DNA of 64,000 nt. Source: Pseudomonadota bacterium. Its GTDB lineage: Bacteria; Pseudomonadota; Gammaproteobacteria; Steroidobacterales; Steroidobacteraceae. Shown here in pieces: positions 43,691 through 53,071 of the stretch. The translations under genes and the position numbers were made by a program. Location of the stretch: the NCBI GenBank assembly GCA_963204835.1, contig CAUJHJ010000033.1:16644-80643 (forward strand). Direction: 5' to 3'. The notes beneath the pieces are model-generated. The model ran no database searches, was not told where the DNA came from, and worked only from the letters and a program-made list of their open reading frames with translations. The first letter of the stretch is position 1, and each line of letters begins with the position of its first letter.

Positions 43691-45073
43691 CTAGTACTTG
43701 TGCGCGCCATGCGCGCCGATGCCGAACAGGTATTGCAGCCGGAACTGGCGGTCGCGACCGCCTGCGGCGCGCGCATCGTCCCAGGCGTACTGCGCCCGCA
43801 GCCGCGTGAACTCGCTCGGATTCCAGTCGAGCATCAAGCTCACGCGGTCGGGATCCGCTGCGCGCGGCAGCGTGAATGCGCCGGCGGACAGCGTGCCGTC
43901 GTCGACCAGCGCGATGCGTGGTGCGCCGGAATCGAGCGCGTCGTAGCGAGCGCCGATGCGCCAGCGCGGATGGAACTGGTAGACCGTTTGCAGGTACCAG
44001 CCCGAGCCCTCGTGGCGGTAGCCATCGGCGAGCCCGAGCCCGCCCACGTCGTAGGCGAGCTCGCCGTCCTCCGCGCGCCGCATGTACTCGCCCTGGATCT
44101 TCAGCTGCCGGCGCGTGACATCACCGTTCGGCGCCCACTTGAGCACCGCGTCGACGACCCAGGTGCGCGACTTGCCGGTGAAGGCATCGACCACGGGTGC
44201 GCCCACGTCGCCGGTGTCTTCATATGTGCGATCCTCCGCGCGCTGGTCGAGCCAGGCTGCGCCGGCACGCCAACTCGTCGAGACGCCGAGGTCGCCGCCG
44301 ATGTGCGCGAAGATCGCGGTGGCGGAAAGTCCGTTGCGGTGGCGGCGCGTGCCGGGGAAGGCGTCGCCGTTGCCCACCTCGGCGCCGAGCTCGATGAACA
44401 GGTCGGTGGGTGCGATCCATTTCACCTGCAGGCCATCCTGCGCCATCTGGTTGCCGAAGAACGCCTGGTACACGAGAGGCGGGTCCACGAAGTCCCAGGC
44501 GTGCGCGTGCACCTCGTTGAGGTAGCCGAAACCCGAGAAGAAGCGGCCGCCCTTCGCGGTGAAGCCTGCGGGCAGGGCGAGGGTGCGGAAGAAGGCTTCC
44601 TCGACTTCGATCTCGTTCTCGCCCGTGATCGCGGCGGTCATCGTCGCCGAAAAATACGGGTCGACGTTCGCGGACAGCGTCAGCTCGGACTCGCCGAGGT
44701 TGAAGCTGCGCTCGCCGGGGCCGACCTCGCCGCCGCTCGGGATGAATCCAGCCACCCTCCAGTCGCCGGGATCACGCGACGTATCGGCATAACTGCCGCC
44801 GATGATCAACGAGATCGCGGGATTGAAGGCCGTGGCGCTGCTGCGCGTATCGGGCGGTGCAGCGGGCGGCTCAGGCAGCGGCTGCGGGTTGGCGGCGGCG
44901 GCTTCGAGCTGGACGATGCGCGCTTCGAGCGCATCGACCCGCGCGGCGTAGTCCGCCTTGAGGATTGCGAGTTCCGCGCGCAAGGCCGCAGCGTCGTCTG
45001 CGGTGGCCGTGAGGGCGGGTGTTGCGAAGAGCCCGAGCGCACACAGCGCCGCAATGGGCCGATGACGAATCAT
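43691..45073 (-). CDS. Outer-membrane beta-barrel porin of the metal-uptake locus
   Basis: A 460-residue exported protein. The signal peptide (about 1-24) is followed by a coiled-coil (AALRAELAILKADYAARVDALEA) and a Pro-rich linker, then a beta-barrel rich in alternating aromatic strands, ending with RQFRLQYLFGIGAHGAHKY. The pattern resembles zinc-regulated outer-membrane proteins found next to Znu-like genes. It likely lets metal or a chelate cross the outer membrane. GGAGGAG lies 6 nt before ATG 45073. It heads the binding-protein/permease operon, just downstream of the Cys/His-rich small protein. Confidence 0.82.
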   Translation of the reverse strand: MIRHRPIAALCALGLFATPALTATADDAAALRAELAILKADYAARVDALEARIVQLEAAAANPQPLPEPPAAPPDTRSSATAFNPAISLIIGGSYADTSRDPGDWRVAGFIPSGGEVGPGERSFNLGESELTLSANVDPYFSATMTAAITGENEIEVEEAFFRTLALPAGFTAKGGRFFSGFGYLNEVHAHAWDFVDPPLVYQAFFGNQMAQDGLQVKWIAPTDLFIELGAEVGNGDAFPGTRRHRNGLSATAIFAHIGGDLGVSTSWRAGAAWLDQRAEDRTYEDTGDVGAPVVDAFTGKSRTWVVDAVLKWAPNGDVTRRQLKIQGEYMRRAEDGELAYDVGGLGLADGYRHEGSGWYLQTVYQFHPRWRIGARYDALDSGAPRIALVDDGTLSAGAFTLPRAADPDRVSLMLDWNPSEFTRLRAQYAWDDARAAGGRDRQFRLQYLFGIGAHGAHKY

Positions 45074-45126
45074 GGAGTTCTCCTCCCGGGTCAAAGGAGC
45101 GCGACCGCGCGAGCGCGGTCATGCGA

Positions 45127-45420
45127 TCAATTGGCGCGGAGGAGTACGGGTGGTGCGCGTGAACGGAAGGCCGGGGCCGGCGGGCGATACGGTAGTGCGA
45201 CCGAATCGGCCGGAACGGCGCACTCGGCTGCAGGTTGAAAGGCGGGCAGGATCAGCGGCGAGGCGCCAACTGCGCCCAACAGCGGCGCGATGGAGAGGCA
45301 GGCGCCGCACAGCTGCGCCATTGGCGCACCGTGCGTGTCGTTCGCAACATGCTTGTACGCGTGCGCTTCCGCGCCCAGCTGGGCGAGGAGCAGCGCGAGC
45401 GCAAGCACGCGCGCGATCAC
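45127..45420 (-). CDS. Small exported Cys/His protein, DUF2946-like
   Basis: Ninety-seven residues with a signal peptide (about 1-21) and a short hydrophobic middle segment containing HGAPMAQLCGACLSIAPLL. This is the CxxC-plus-His layout of DUF2946-like proteins, often found beside copper or zinc transport genes. The start is GTG 45420. It is 53 bp upstream of the porin and co-directional, so probably the first gene of the metal-uptake operon. A metal-chaperone or metal-sensing role is inference. It could also be an unrelated small membrane protein. Confidence 0.65.
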   Translation of the reverse strand: MIARVLALALLLAQLGAEAHAYKHVANDTHGAPMAQLCGACLSIAPLLGAVGASPLILPAFQPAAECAVPADSVALPYRPPAPAFRSRAPPVLLRAN

Positions 45421-45472
45421 GTTGACACGGGCTCTGGCCAGGGTCCGGCGCTCCGGTCGGGGCCCCCAGTAT

Positions 45473-46576
45473 CTACCGTGGCGCGGGCGCTGTCATCGCC
45501 TGTCCCCATGCAGGGTCGAAGGGCACCCGATGTTCGACGCCGAGGTTCAGTGACGACACGTCCATGATGTAGGTGCGGATGCCCTGCATCCCGGGGCCGC
45601 GGGCCCGCGCCCAGTTCATCTTCCTGCCGTCAGGCGATACCTGCGGCAACAGGTCGATATTGTCGTAGTAAGTGAGGCGTCGAGGCTCCCCGCCCGCGAG
45701 ATCCCCGAGGTAGATCTCCCAGTTCTTTTCGGTGAGCGCCTTCACGTAGACGTAGTGGCGGCCATCGGGCGCTGGCACCGGGTGCCAGTTCATGCCGTTG
45801 TCGTAGGTGTGGCGGCGCCAGTCCGTTCCGTCACGCTTGATCGTGAAGATCGTCATCGGCGTCGGCTTCACGTTCTTGTAATCGGCGCGGCGCCACGCGC
45901 GGAAAATGATGTGCTCGCTGTCCGGCATGAAAAAGGGCGCGCCTTCCTGCCAGTCGTCGGTGCGGGTCACCTGGAATTCGCCCGTGCCGTCCGGGCGCAT
46001 GACCCAGATGTCCATCTTGCCGTCGACCTGGCGGCCGAAGGTGATCCACTTGCCGTCGGGCGAGACCGAGACTTCGGCCTCGTACCACTTGTTGTTCGTG
46101 AGGCGATGGATGTTGCCGCCGTGCAGGTCGGAGCTGTACAGCTCGGCGCCCTGCGGGTAGTCGTCGGAGTCCGACCAATTGCCGACGGGCATCGACATGT
46201 TGTCCCGGGTAGAGGTCCATACGACGCGCTGGCCGTCGGGAAAGAAGAAGGAGCAGCCGTCCTGGCCGTGGTCGTTGACGTTCCACATCTCCTTGCCGTC
46301 GTCGGTGAAGATCCAGGTGAGCGCGCCGAGGCCGCCGTGCTTCGAGGGAATGGCCCGCGGGTCGCGCGTCTGGGCGATCAGGTGGCGCGAATCGGGTGCC
46401 CAATAGGCTTCGGCCGCGTCGGGGATGTTCGGGATCAAGCGCCAGGGCAGTTCGCGCGGGTCGGCTGCGGGTGCGGGTGCGGCCGTGGAAGCCGGCGTCG
46501 GGTCGGCAGCCAGGGCGTTGCCCGTGGCCAGCAGGCACAGCAGCATGGCGAGTGTCGGGGAGGGCTTCAGCGTCAT
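45473..46576 (-). CDS. Exported PD40/TolB-like beta-propeller protein
   Basis: A 367-residue protein with a signal peptide (about 1-24) and a six- to seven-blade WD40-like (PD40) propeller. Blades are recognisable by repeated S-P-D-G-K and tryptophan motifs: EVSVSPDGKWITFGRQ, PAPDGRHYVYVK and QVSPDGRKMNWAR. Such propellers in TolB or the C-terminal processing machinery bind proteins or peptides; no catalytic domain is attached. ATG 46576 is chosen over the in-frame GTG 46585 because AAGGTG lies 6 nt upstream. It is co-directional with the metal-uptake genes, 52 bp upstream of them. Confidence 0.85.
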   Translation of the reverse strand: MTLKPSPTLAMLLCLLATGNALAADPTPASTAAPAPAADPRELPWRLIPNIPDAAEAYWAPDSRHLIAQTRDPRAIPSKHGGLGALTWIFTDDGKEMWNVNDHGQDGCSFFFPDGQRVVWTSTRDNMSMPVGNWSDSDDYPQGAELYSSDLHGGNIHRLTNNKWYEAEVSVSPDGKWITFGRQVDGKMDIWVMRPDGTGEFQVTRTDDWQEGAPFFMPDSEHIIFRAWRRADYKNVKPTPMTIFTIKRDGTDWRRHTYDNGMNWHPVPAPDGRHYVYVKALTEKNWEIYLGDLAGGEPRRLTYYDNIDLLPQVSPDGRKMNWARARGPGMQGIRTYIMDVSSLNLGVEHRVPFDPAWGQAMTAPAPR

Positions 46577-46689
46577 TGCATTCACCTTTCTGGCTCGACG
46601 ATCGGTGCCCGATCATCTGCCTGCACCTCCTCGCCCGCCATTGCCCGTTGCCCGCGTGACCGCAGCGAGGCCGTGCTGCGGTCGGAGGC

Positions 46690-46769
46690 GGCGCCGGGTT
46701 TTCGGTTATCCGGTTGTTGACACACACTACGCCGAAGCTGAACAACCGAATAACCGAGAACCCGGCACC
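46690..46769. repeat. Long imperfect palindrome, copy B (REP/MITE-like)
   Basis: Arms of 29 nt (46690-46718 and 46741-46769) pair with three mismatches around a 22-nt loop. The left arm starts GGCGCCGGGTTTTCGG, the right arm ends ACCGAGAACCCGGCACC. The left arm matches copy A at about 25 of 33 aligned bases. It sits between the divergent PD40 and lipocalin-like genes. The right arm ends 12 bp before the ATG at 46782, just ahead of the GGAG Shine-Dalgarno. Confidence 0.8.
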
Positions 46770-46781
46770 ATGGAGTCATCG

Positions 46782-47252
46782 ATGAAAAGCCTGTTCGTAT
46801 CCGCGTTCCTGTTGGCCCTTGCCGCCACCGCCACCGCGGCCGGCCCGGCCCCGGACTTCAGTGGCACCTGGAAGCTCGACACCACGCGCGGGGAGAACCT
46901 CGGCATGATGTCCGCCCTGCAACAGGTGGTCGTGATCACCCAGTCGAAGACCGGGATCACGATGAAGGAAGAGACGGACTTCCAGGGCCAGAAGAGTGCG
47001 CGCGAGGTGCATTTCGATCTCTCCGGCGCCCCGGTCAGGAACCCGGGTTCCATGGGCGGCGAGGCCGAGACCGCCGCAAGCGTCGCCGACGGCAAGCTGG
47101 TCGTCACCTGGACCACCGAGGGCGCAGTCGCCGGCACGAAGAAGGTGCGCACCGAGACGCGCTCGCTCAGTGCGGACGGCCGTACCATGACCGTCGTGAG
47201 CTCGCGCGGCACCGGCCAGGATGTCGTCATGGTGTACGGAAAGGCCGAGTGA
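46782..47252 (+). CDS. Small exported lipocalin-like protein heading a MacAB-like operon
   Basis: A 156-residue protein with a signal peptide (about 1-19, TATAAGP). The mature domain starts PDFSGTWKLDTTRGENLG, the W-K-L-D opening of a family of small beta-barrel exported proteins, and ends with GTGQDVVMVYGKAE. ATG 46782 is preferred over ATG 46770 because GGAG lies 7 nt upstream. It overlaps the adaptor gene (GTGA), so it is produced with the transporter. It might bind the exported ligand (inference). No known family name is certain. Confidence 0.75.
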   Translation: MKSLFVSAFLLALAATATAAGPAPDFSGTWKLDTTRGENLGMMSALQQVVVITQSKTGITMKEETDFQGQKSAREVHFDLSGAPVRNPGSMGGEAETAASVADGKLVVTWTTEGAVAGTKKVRTETRSLSADGRTMTVVSSRGTGQDVVMVYGKAE

Positions 47253-48322
47253 TACGCCGCGTCGCACTCGTCGCCGCCGCCGCCACGGCGGTCGCCCTCG
47301 CGGGCGGCCTCTGGTGGTGGCTGGCGCGCGAGGGCGGGGCGCCCTCCGTTGCCGCAGGTCCCGTACGCATCGTCGCGCCCGAACGGCGCGAGGTGGCGTC
47401 CTCGGTGCTCGCGACCGGCGTCTTGCGCCTGCGCGTCGGCGCCGAAGTGCGCGTCGGCTCGCAGGTCTCGGGCATCGTGCAGGAGCTCAATGTCACGGTC
47501 GGCTCGCACATCGAGCGCGGGGCGGTGATCGCGCGCATCGACTCGCGCAGCCTCGAGGCGCGCCTCGCGCAGGCGCGTGCGCAGGAGGCGGTGGTGGTGC
47601 AGGACGTGGCGCGCGCCCGCATCGAGCTCGCCCGCGTTCAGCGTCTCGAGGCGCAGAAGCTCGTCGCCCAGAGCGAGCTCGAGGACCGGAACCTTGCGCT
47701 CGCGGAAGCGCAGGCGCGCCTCGAGAAGGCGCGCCGCGACGTGGCCGTGGTGGGGACGGACCTCGGCTACACGGTGATCCGCGCACCCATATCCGGCACT
47801 GTCGCCTCCGTCACGACGCAGAAGGGCGAGACGGTCGCGGCGTCGTTCGCGACGCCCACCTTCGTCACGATCATCGGCGACGATGCCCTCCAGCTCGTCG
47901 CGATGGTCGACGAGACCGACATCGGCGGCGTGGCGGCGGGCAACCCCGTCCACTTCTCGGTGGAAGCCTTTCCGTCCGATGAATTCCACGGCAGGGTCGA
48001 ACGCGTGGCGCCCAAGGGCACGATCATCTCGGGCGTGGTGAATTACGAGGTCATGATCGGCATCGACGGCGACGCGCAGCGCCTGAAGCCCGACATGACG
48101 GCCAACGTGACCATCGAGACCGCCCGGCGCGAGGCGCTCGTCGTGCCGAACGAGGCCATCCAGCGCGACGATGCGGCGCGCTTCGTCTATCTCGAGCACG
48201 ACGGCAAGGCCGAGCGGCGCGACGTGACCGTCGGGGCGCGCGAGGGCGGTTACACGGAGATCCGTCGCGGCCTCGCCGCGACCGATCGGGTCAGGCTGGG
48301 CGACGAAGCACAGGCGGAGTGA
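47249..48322 (+). CDS. MacA-like periplasmic adaptor (HlyD family) of an ABC efflux system
   Basis: A 357-residue membrane fusion protein with an N-terminal membrane helix (about 3-24). The lipoyl halves are VRVGSQVSGIVQELNVTVGS and YTVIRAPISGTVASVTTQKG, separated by a coiled-coil hairpin (about 95-165). A beta-barrel/MP domain follows with PNEAIQRDDAARFVYL. This is typical of MacA. The start is GTG 47249, overlapping the previous stop. It is followed by an ATPase and two permeases, without an outer-membrane factor in the operon. Confidence 0.92.
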   Translation: MIRRVALVAAAATAVALAGGLWWWLAREGGAPSVAAGPVRIVAPERREVASSVLATGVLRLRVGAEVRVGSQVSGIVQELNVTVGSHIERGAVIARIDSRSLEARLAQARAQEAVVVQDVARARIELARVQRLEAQKLVAQSELEDRNLALAEAQARLEKARRDVAVVGTDLGYTVIRAPISGTVASVTTQKGETVAASFATPTFVTIIGDDALQLVAMVDETDIGGVAAGNPVHFSVEAFPSDEFHGRVERVAPKGTIISGVVNYEVMIGIDGDAQRLKPDMTANVTIETARREALVVPNEAIQRDDAARFVYLEHDGKAERRDVTVGAREGGYTEIRRGLAATDRVRLGDEAQAE

Positions 48323-48324
48323 GC

Positions 48325-49010
<686 letters not shown>

Positions 49011-49014
<4 letters not shown>

Positions 49015-50234
49015 GCGCGGCCCGGGTGGTCGGCAGCGCCTGGCGCTCGCTCGCGCGCAGCAGGCTGCGCAGTTTCCTCATGATGCTCGGCGTGATCGTC
49101 GGCATCGCGGCGCTGACGGCGCTCGCGTCGGTGGGCGAGGCGACGCGGCAGGAAACGATGCGCCAGTTCAAGCGCATGCTCGGCACCTTCGATACGCTCA
49201 CGATCCGTCCCGGTGCGGGCAGCACGCGCGGCATGCCGTCGCTCGGTTCCGTCGAGCCCTCGCTCAAGTTCGAGGACGGCCCGGCCATCGCCGCGGGCGT
49301 GTCGGGCGTCAAGCGCGTGGCGCTCGTGCAGCAGGCCTTCGATGTCGACGTGACCTACCGCGACAACGCTTCGGTGCCGCTCGTGCTCGGCGTTTCGCCG
49401 AACTGGGCCGACGTCCGCGGCGAGAGCGTGGTGGCGGGCGCACACCTGTCCGAGGAGGACGACCGCTCGCTCGCGCGTGTCACGGTGATCGGCGCCGACG
49501 TGGCGCGCGACCTTTTCCATGGTGAGGATCCGCTCGGCAAGGTGATCCGCATCGCCGACGTGCCGTTCCAGGTGAAGGGCGTCATGGCGTCGCGCGGCGC
49601 GGGCCCCGGCGGCTCGAGCCTCGACAACATGCTGGTCATCCCGGTCACGACGGCGGCGAAGCGCCTGTTCAACCGCGATTACCTGACGACGCTCGTGGTG
49701 CAGCTCGACGATGCAAGCGCGAGCGACCGCGTCGCCGGGGACGTGCGCGCGCTGCTGCGCGAGCGGCACCGCATCATCCCGCCCGCGCAGGACGACTTCA
49801 CGGTCGGCAGCCCGCGCGCGACGCTCGAGCAGATCTCGAAGGTCGGCAGCACCCTGTCGAAGGTGGTCACGGGCGTCGCGGTGATCGCGACCCTGATCGG
49901 CGGTGCGGTGATCATGAGCCTGATGCTGATCGGCGTGTCGGAACGGCGGCGCGAGATCGGGGTACGCCGCGCCGTCGGGGCGACGCGCGGCGATGTGATG
50001 CGGCAATTCCTCGTCGAAGCCATCCTGATATCGGCCCTCGGTGGTGCGATCGGTGTCCTGTTCGGGGCCGGGGGCGCCACGGTGGGCGCCCTGCTGCAGA
50101 AGCTGCCGCCTGCCTACATGTGGAGCATGATCGGCGGATCGGTCGCGCTGTCCGTCGCGGTCGGTGTCGTCTTCGGCCTCTATCCCGCATGGAAGGCCGC
50201 GAACGTCGATCCCATCGAGGCGCTGCGCAGCTGA
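49011..50234 (+). CDS. MacB-like ABC permease, first of two
   Basis: A 407-residue protein with one transmembrane helix near the N-terminus (about 19-40, SFLMMLGVIVGIAALTAL). A large periplasmic MacB_PCD domain (about 50-270) follows, then an FtsX-like C-terminal block of three helices with VSERRREIGVRRAVGATRGDV and WKAANVDPIEALRS. It forms half of the membrane part. The next gene encodes a second, different permease of the same class, so the transporter is likely a heterodimer. Confidence 0.93.
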
Positions 50235-50251
50235 GCCGCCACCGGCACCTG

Positions 50252-51454
50252 ATGGTCGCGGCGTGGCGCCAGCTGTGGCGCTACCGTACGCGTTCCTTGC
50301 TCGTCATGGCGTGCGCGGCGCTCGGGGTCGCCGGCTCGATCGCGGCCGTCAACTATGCGGCCGGCGGCCGCCAGCAGGTGATCGACCAGGTCGCCCGCCT
50401 CGGCACCAATGTGATCGTCGTGTCGGCGTTGCAGGACCGCGGCAGCGGTGGCCGGGCGAGGAGCGGTGCCATTGTCACGACCTTGCGCGAGGCGGACCTG
50501 CGCGCGCTGCGTCGAGAAGTGCCCGCGATCGCCCGCGCCTCGGCGCTCGTCTCGGCCGGCCTCAGGCTGAAGGCGGCAGGCCTGTCCAAGGTGTCGCCCG
50601 TGGTGGGCTGCGAGCCTGATTTCTTCCGCATCAAGCACTGGACGGTGACCGGCGGCGAAACCTTCGACGACGCGCAGTCGCGCCGCGCGGCGCGCGTCGC
50701 GCTGCTCGGTGCGACGGTGGCCAGGGACCTGTTCGGGCAATCCTCGCCCGTCGGCGAGCGGCTGTTCATCAATCGCGTGCCGTTCGAGGTGATCGGCGTG
50801 CTCGCCGAACGCGGCCAGGGGCTCGACGCCACCAATGAGGACGCGCAGGTCTACGTGCCGCTCGGCGCCGCGATGCGCCGGTTGATGAATGTCGATCACT
50901 ACAACTCGCTGGTGCTCGAAGTGGGCGAGTTCGAGGCGCTGCCCGGCGCCGCGCGCGAGGTGACTGCGCTGCTGCGCGAGCGCCATCGCACGGGAAGCTT
51001 CCGGCCCGACGATTTTTCCGTGCTGAACCAGCAGGCGCTCGGCGATACCCGCCTCGCGGCGTCCGAACGCCTCGGGTTCTTCGTGCGCTGGATCGGTTTG
51101 TCGGCGCTCCTCGTGGCGGGCGTGGGCGTGCTCGCGATGGCCTGGATCACCGTGCGCGACCGCACGCGCGAGATCGGCACGCGCCGCGCATTGGGGGCCA
51201 CCGCCGCGGACGTGTTCCGCCAGTTCGCGTTCGAGGCGATGGTGCTGGCGGTGGCGGGGGCCGCCTGCGGCCTCGTGCTCGGCTGGGGCGCATCGCTGCT
51301 GATCGCGGCACGCGCCGGACTGCCGTTCGTGTTCGATGCCGGCAACGCGGCGCTCGCGTTCGTCGCCGCGATCGTCATCAACCTCGCGTTCGTGAGCTGG
51401 CCCGCGCGGCGCGCGGCGCGGCTCGATCCCATCGAAGCCCTCAGGGACCAGTAA
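50252..51454 (+). CDS. MacB-like ABC permease, second of two
   Basis: A 400-residue FtsX/MacB-type permease. Helix 1 is LLVMACAALGVAGSIAAV, the periplasmic domain spans about 40-275, and the C-terminal three-helix block contains RDRTREIGTRRALGATAADV and RRAARLDPIEALRDQ. It is only partly similar to the first permease. The gap from the previous stop is 17 bp, with no clear Shine-Dalgarno; translational re-initiation is likely. The 3' end overlaps the convergent cupin gene by 14 bp. Confidence 0.9.
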   Translation: MVAAWRQLWRYRTRSLLVMACAALGVAGSIAAVNYAAGGRQQVIDQVARLGTNVIVVSALQDRGSGGRARSGAIVTTLREADLRALRREVPAIARASALVSAGLRLKAAGLSKVSPVVGCEPDFFRIKHWTVTGGETFDDAQSRRAARVALLGATVARDLFGQSSPVGERLFINRVPFEVIGVLAERGQGLDATNEDAQVYVPLGAAMRRLMNVDHYNSLVLEVGEFEALPGAAREVTALLRERHRTGSFRPDDFSVLNQQALGDTRLAASERLGFFVRWIGLSALLVAGVGVLAMAWITVRDRTREIGTRRALGATAADVFRQFAFEAMVLAVAGAACGLVLGWGASLLIAARAGLPFVFDAGNAALAFVAAIVINLAFVSWPARRAARLDPIEALRDQ

Positions 51455-52094
51455 GGGGCGTGCGCGCGAACCGGGCGTCGGCCTCCCGGAACGTGCGCTG
51501 TGCCCGCTCGAGGTCGAACGGGCGTTGCTCCAGCGTGGCGGCGTCCCATTCGCTGCGGCCGGAGGCGAAGAAGTCGCCGCCGTAGACATGTATGGCGCCC
51601 GTCAGGCGCTCGATGGGGTTGATCACGGAATGGATGGCATCGTGCGGCAGCGAAAGGACCTGTCGCGCGGACAACGCCGTTGCGCTGCGCGCCTCGATGA
51701 CGGTTCCGGCGCGTTGCCAGATGATGTTGTCTTCGCGTCCGGTGTAAATGCCGATCGTGGCCCACATGTTGTGGTCGTGCGGCAGCAGGACCATCAGGGG
51801 CGCCCAGACGACATTCAGTACGGTCAGCCGCGCGTCGTTGTACAGGGCATGGATGCCCGCTCCCGCCGGTGGACCCAGCGCCTCCATCAGGTCGCCGGGC
51901 GCGGCGACCGCGCGTTGCAGCACTTGCGCCACGGCCGCCTGGGCGTCGACTTCCCGGAGCGCTTCGCGGATGTCTGCCACGAACCGGTCCTTGTCCCGGT
52001 GCGCACCGGCTCTCGCGCGGCGGCCAAGGGCCGCGACGGCAACGCCGGCTGCCGCGACCATCGCGTCCCTGCGCGTCACCCCGGTGTCCTTCAT
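51441..52094 (-). CDS. Tat-exported cupin protein, cysteine-dioxygenase-like
   Basis: A 217-residue protein with a twin-arginine motif (GVTRRDAMVAAAGVAVAAL), so probably periplasmic. The cupin core has LLPHDHNMWATIGIYTGRE, where the two histidines and the later His in LPHDAIHSVINP resemble the metal triad of cysteine-dioxygenase-type proteins. This fold usually acts on thiols in the cytosol, so export is unusual. It is divergent from a LysR regulator with an operator between them. The substrate is unknown. Confidence 0.78.
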   Translation of the reverse strand: MKDTGVTRRDAMVAAAGVAVAALGRRARAGAHRDKDRFVADIREALREVDAQAAVAQVLQRAVAAPGDLMEALGPPAGAGIHALYNDARLTVLNVVWAPLMVLLPHDHNMWATIGIYTGREDNIIWQRAGTVIEARSATALSARQVLSLPHDAIHSVINPIERLTGAIHVYGGDFFASGRSEWDAATLEQRPFDLERAQRTFREADARFARTPLTGP

Positions 52095-52122
52095 GCCGCC
52101 GACGCTACGCGGTTCCCTTGCC

Positions 52123-52137
52123 TGCCACCAGATGGCA
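52123..52137. promoter_or_regulatory. LysR-type operator between the cupin and LysR genes
   Basis: TGCCA-N5-TGGCA, nested in a wider CTTGCC...GGCAAG dyad, fits the T-N11-A LysR pattern. It is 28 bp upstream of the cupin start and 36 bp upstream of the LysR start. Confidence 0.55.
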
Positions 52138-52173
52138 AGATCGACGCACTGATTTCCATTTTCCGGAAGGGTC

Positions 52174-53067
52174 GTGGACCGGCTGGAAGCGATGCGGGTG
52201 TTTGCGACGGCAGCCGGTGAAGGCAGCTTGTCGGCGGCCGGCCGCAAGCTGGGGATGCCCCTCGCCACCGTCAGCCGCAAGGTGGCGGAGCTGGAACGGG
52301 GCATCGGAGCGCCGTTGCTCACCCGCACCGCGCGCGGAATGAGCCTGACCGTCACGGGGCGAGGCTACCTCGCCGCGTGCCGGCGCATTCTCGAGGATGT
52401 GGGCGAAGCCGAGCGCCTCGCCTCCGGCGAATACCGCGCGCCGCGTGGTGAACTCGTCGTCACGGCGCCCATGGTGTTCGGCCGGCTGCACCTCGTGCCG
52501 ATCATCGTGGAGTTCCTTGCGGCGTTTCGCGACATCGATGTCCGCGCGGTCCTCGACGATCGGATACTCGGCATCCCGGATGGGCAGATCGACGTCGCGA
52601 TTCGCATCGGCGACCTGCACGACAGCAGCCTTGTCGCCACGCGAGTGGGTGGGGTCCGGCTCGTTGTCTGCGCCAGCCCAGCCTACCTCGCCCGGTGCGG
52701 CACCCCGGCGACACCCGCCGAACTCGGCGCACATGCCTGCATATCATTCACGGGATTGTCGCCACCCGACGCGTGGAAGTTCGGTTCGACGCGACCCGGC
52801 CGGCCCGTCGCGATCCGCCCGCGGCTGACGGTGAATAGCGCCGAAGCGGCCGTGGATGCGGCGCTGGCCCATGTCGGCCTGGTGCGAGTACTGTCCTACC
52901 AGGTCGAGCGGGAAGTACGCAGCGGTTCCCTCGTCACCGTCCTCGGGAAATTCGAACGGGCGCCACGCCCGGTGCAGGTCGTCTACGCCCGCAGGAAGCC
53001 GCTGCCGCTCAAGCAGCGCGCCTTCCTCGACTTTGCAATCCCTCGATTGCGGGCCGGGTTGCGCTGA
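52174..53067 (+). CDS. LysR-family transcriptional regulator
   Basis: A 297-residue LysR protein. The helix-turn-helix is at residues 1-60 (SLSAAGRKLGMPLATVSRKV), and the effector domain spans about 88-290 with LVVTAPMVFGRLHLVPIIVE. The start is GTG 52174 with GGAAGGG upstream. It likely controls itself and the divergent Tat-exported cupin gene. Effector unknown. Confidence 0.93.
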   Translation: MDRLEAMRVFATAAGEGSLSAAGRKLGMPLATVSRKVAELERGIGAPLLTRTARGMSLTVTGRGYLAACRRILEDVGEAERLASGEYRAPRGELVVTAPMVFGRLHLVPIIVEFLAAFRDIDVRAVLDDRILGIPDGQIDVAIRIGDLHDSSLVATRVGGVRLVVCASPAYLARCGTPATPAELGAHACISFTGLSPPDAWKFGSTRPGRPVAIRPRLTVNSAEAAVDAALAHVGLVRVLSYQVEREVRSGSLVTVLGKFERAPRPVQVVYARRKPLPLKQRAFLDFAIPRLRAGLR

Positions 53068-53071
53068 GGAT

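Noticed and set aside
45421..45472. Zur box upstream of the metal-uptake genes
   Set aside because: No convincing AT-rich dyad of the Zur type is visible in the short spacer.
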